6,036 nucleotides of DNA, from positions 1 to 6,036 of the forward strand of contig JAPPHP010000118.1 in the NCBI GenBank assembly GCA_028821035.1, read 5' to 3'. Shown in pieces: positions 4,552 through 6,036 of the stretch. The stretch's first letter is position 1, and every line of letters starts with the position of its first letter. The position numbers and the translations under genes are program-made. A model generated the notes under the pieces. That model saw nothing but the letters and a program-made list of their open reading frames with translations. It was not told where the DNA came from and searched no databases. Source of the DNA: Gammaproteobacteria bacterium. Its GTDB lineage: Bacteria > Pseudomonadota > Gammaproteobacteria > Pseudomonadales > Azotimanducaceae.

Positions 4552-5541
4552 ATGTCGGACCCGGTCTACAGGAAGCTCTACTCCTTCCCGCGCATGGTCG
4601 CGGACCTGTTGCGCGCGGTCGCGCCGGAGATCGCCCGGCGGCTGGACTTCTCCACGCTGGAGGACGTCTCCGCCCAGTACGTCGGCGACCGCAACCAGCA
4701 GCGGCGTGGTGACAAGGTGTGGCGGGTGGCGCCGCGTGATCGTGCGGCGGACGTGCTGGCGTTGCTGGAGTTCCAGTCCGACAAGGCCGCCGGGGTCATG
4801 CCGCTACGCATGCTGGAGTACACGACCCTGCTGCTGACGGACCTGAACCGCAAGGGCGAACTGGGATCTCCAGGCACGTGGCCGGTGCCATTGCCGGTGG
4901 TGCTCTACAACGGCGCGCCGGCGTGGACGGTGCCGGTGGAAATGCGCGACCTGTTCGCGCCGGTGGATGCCGCGCTCCTGCCGCATGCGCCGTCGCAGCG
5001 GCTGCTTCTGGTTGACGGGTTGCGGACGAGCGCGGACGATATGCCGGTGGGCAACCTGACCCGCGCGGTGGTGGGTTTCGAGCAGAGCCGCTCGCCCGCG
5101 GACCTGGTCCGGGTCGCGGAGGCGCTGCAAGGCTGGTTGGACAAGGGTGAGGTCGAACTGCGCCGGGTCTTCGCGGGTTGGATCGGAGAGATGGAGGCCC
5201 GGATGCGTCCGCCGGGCACGGCGCCACGGCGGGCCATCCGGACCTTGGAGGATGCGAGCATGAGCTTGGTGGAGCGGATCGGGGAATGGCACAAGCCTTG
5301 GCTTGAGCAAGGCCGGGAGCAAGGCAGGGAGGAAGGCAGGGAGGAAGGACTGGCATCCGAGCGGGCTCTGCTCGTTCGGCAGGCGTCTTCACGCTTCGGT
5401 GGCCCGGCGGGCGAGCAGGTGGCGACCGCGCTGGCGGACGTTTCGGATCCGGACCGCTTGGCCGAGGTGGGCGAGTGGATCGTCACCTGCGCGACGGGCG
5501 TGGAACTCCAGGCGCACTTGGCGGATTTGAACGGGCCGTAG
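4552..5541 (+). CDS. Rpn family recombination-promoting nuclease / putative transposase
   Basis: The 329-residue product matches the Rpn (Transposase_31-like, PD-(D/E)XK) family in order and length. It begins DPVYRKLYSFPRMVADLL, then has RRGDKVWRV (52-59) with the likely catalytic D54, LLEFQS (71-76) supplying the E73-x-Q75 motif, PLRMLEYTTLLL (84-95) and LPVVLYNG (114-121). The helical C-terminal part carries the tandem repeat EQGR, EQGR, EEGR, EEGL (252-267). E. coli Rpn proteins are DNA endonucleases, and Rpn loci have been reported as gene-within-gene toxin-antitoxin systems acting against phage. I chose 4552 because family proteins start close to DPxYxxLF; in-frame ATGs at 4393 and 4435 would add 53 or 39 residues unlike the family, though 4435 has the better ribosome-binding site. 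All expected active-site residues are present, so the enzyme looks intact. It lies between two copies of the luciferase-like gene start, suggesting acquisition by insertion. Confidence 0.88.
   Translation: MSDPVYRKLYSFPRMVADLLRAVAPEIARRLDFSTLEDVSAQYVGDRNQQRRGDKVWRVAPRDRAADVLALLEFQSDKAAGVMPLRMLEYTTLLLTDLNRKGELGSPGTWPVPLPVVLYNGAPAWTVPVEMRDLFAPVDAALLPHAPSQRLLLVDGLRTSADDMPVGNLTRAVVGFEQSRSPADLVRVAEALQGWLDKGEVELRRVFAGWIGEMEARMRPPGTAPRRAIRTLEDASMSLVERIGEWHKPWLEQGREQGREEGREEGLASERALLVRQASSRFGGPAGEQVATALADVSDPDRLAEVGEWIVTCATGVELQAHLADLNGP
5247..5251 (+). promoter_or_regulatory. internal Shine-Dalgarno inside rpn
   Basis: GGAGG sits eight bases before the in-frame ATG at 5260, an optimal spacing. It is a better initiation signal than the one before the presumed full-length start at 4552. 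In the full protein these bases encode part of TLEDASM, so chance cannot be excluded. Confidence 0.5.
5260..5541 (+). CDS. candidate nested RpnS-like small protein (C-terminal domain of Rpn, putative antitoxin)
   Basis: Initiation at the in-frame ATG 5260 would yield 93 residues, from MSLVERIGEWHKPW to the shared stop. The product comprises the four-residue repeat helix (residues 16-31 of the small protein) plus a helical tail containing FGGPAGEQVATALADVSDPDRLAEVGEWI. In described Rpn systems the C-terminal domain is translated separately, dimerises through a helix that may contain four-residue repeats, and blocks the toxic full-length nuclease. Internal start, strong Shine-Dalgarno and repeat all occur here in that order. 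That this one is made and acts as antitoxin is inference. No clear internal promoter is visible, so it may rely on the long transcript. Confidence 0.5.
   Translation: MSLVERIGEWHKPWLEQGREQGREEGREEGLASERALLVRQASSRFGGPAGEQVATALADVSDPDRLAEVGEWIVTCATGVELQAHLADLNGP
5305..5352 (+). repeat. tandem 12-bp repeat, four units, inside rpn
   Basis: The units are GAGCAAGGCCGG, GAGCAAGGCAGG, GAGGAAGGCAGG and GAGGAAGGACTG. The first three differ from their neighbour by one base, while the last is diverged at its end. They encode EQGR, EQGR, EEGR and EEGL. Near-identity at the DNA level suggests recent expansion by slippage or unequal exchange, so copy number may vary between strains. Confidence 0.85.
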
Positions 5542-5610
5542 TCGCCCGGACAGCGATCAGGTCGACCGCCTCAGACCGACGAGGCAAGTGTTGTCAACGG
5601 GCGCCTGTAC

Positions 5611-5660
5611 CACCGCGAGGAGACATCCGGAACATGGCTGAGCGAACACCGTTGGGCATC
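5611..5660 (+). repeat. duplicated leader and first codons of the luciferase-like gene, copy B
   Basis: This is the downstream partner of 4412-4461, with 46 of 50 bases identical. It contains the Shine-Dalgarno GAGGAG (5617-5622) eleven bases before the ATG at 5634 and leads into the intact reading frame. The bases before it (5542-5610) show no similarity to those before copy A. They hold a small GCCTC/GAGGC inverted repeat (5568-5585) and a -35-like TTGTCA (5591-5596) without a matching -10. Confidence 0.85.
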
Positions 5661-6036
5661 ACCGTCGGGAGCCTCGCCGTGCTCGGGCCGCGCGCGACGA
5701 TCGAGATCGCGCGGCTGGCCGAATCGATGGACTACCGCTCGCTGTGGACCGTCGAGGCGACCGGCACGGATGCCTTCACGTTGCTGGGGGCCGTCGCGGC
5801 GGTCGCGCCCGGCATGGGGCTCGGGACGGGCATCGTCCCCATCCAACTCCGCACGCCGCCTCTGGCCGCCATGTCCGCCGCCACGCTGCAGGGGCTGAGT
5901 CCCGATGCCGACGTCTGGCTCGGCCTCGGCGTCTCCGCACCCGGCATCCTCCGCCAGCACGGCAAGCCCGGGGCGGACCGGCCGCTCGCGATGATGCGCG
6001 AATACGTCGCGCTGGTCCGCGAGTGTCTCTCCGGCG
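5634..6036 (+). CDS. luciferase-like monooxygenase family (LLM class) oxidoreductase, 5' part
   Basis: The frame is open from the ATG to the window edge, giving 134 of an expected 300 or so residues. It shows the N-terminal half of the TIM-barrel luciferase-like fold: LGITVGS (first strand), IEIARLAESMDYRSLWTVEA, then GLGTGIVPIQLRTPPLAAMSAATLQGLS (the family's conserved strand and helix), LGLGVSAPGI and PLAMMREYVALVREC. These enzymes use reduced flavin or coenzyme F420; the GLGTGIVPI and LGLGVSAP pattern is most like the F420-dependent type, but cofactor choice cannot be settled from this half. Where relatives usually have SxGR before the LGLG strand, this one reads SPDAD. A strong ribosome-binding site supports the start. 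The leader is duplicated upstream of rpn, so rpn probably sits at or near a former tandem or target site. Confidence 0.85.
   Translation, partial: MAERTPLGITVGSLAVLGPRATIEIARLAESMDYRSLWTVEATGTDAFTLLGAVAAVAPGMGLGTGIVPIQLRTPPLAAMSAATLQGLSPDADVWLGLGVSAPGILRQHGKPGADRPLAMMREYVALVRECLSG

Noticed and set aside
4552..5541. A complete insertion sequence around the Rpn gene
   Set aside because: No terminal inverted repeats or short target-site duplications directly flank the gene. The only flanking repeat is the 50-bp gene-start copy, which is direct and coding.
5568..5585. GCCTC/GAGGC inverted repeat after rpn as a terminator
   Set aside because: The arms are only five base pairs, the loop is eight bases, and no T-run follows.

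Overview
The window is a high-GC stretch of bacterial chromosome. A TonB-dependent outer-membrane receptor with a signal peptide points to a Gram-negative (diderm) host. A luciferase-like, possibly F420-dependent oxidoreductase, a VOC-fold protein, a stand-alone AAA-type ATPase and an Rpn-family nuclease fit an environmental, possibly proteobacterial, genome. The sequence alone does not fix the taxon.

Layout, left to right. (1) 1-143: the end of a gene for a small protein with two CxxC zinc-knuckle pairs. (2) 144-268: an intergenic region with a perfect 20-bp inverted repeat and TGCGTA half-sites at 15-bp spacing, leading into a -10-like box six bases before the next ATG. (3) 269-1405: an AAA-type ATPase with a C-terminal winged-helix-like region. 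(4) 1489-3885: a complete TonB-dependent receptor of 798 residues. (5) 3952-4359, minus strand: a VOC (glyoxalase/bleomycin-resistance fold) protein, convergent with the receptor. (6) 4412-4551: a second copy of the leader and first codons of a luciferase-like oxidoreductase gene, running into the next gene. (7) 4552-5541: an Rpn-family PD-(D/E)XK nuclease. It contains an in-frame start behind a good Shine-Dalgarno sequence and a tandem four-residue repeat, the layout of the reported gene-within-gene Rpn toxin-antitoxin phage-defence systems. (8) 5634-6036: the start of the intact luciferase-like oxidoreductase gene, cut by the window end.

The genes do not form one pathway. The receptor, VOC protein and oxidoreductase look like ordinary metabolic or uptake genes. 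The ATPase and the rpn gene look like accessory insertions, each carrying its own start signals. The most interesting parts are the rpn locus (candidate nested antitoxin, sitting between two copies of one gene start) and the repeat-rich putative operator in front of the ATPase.
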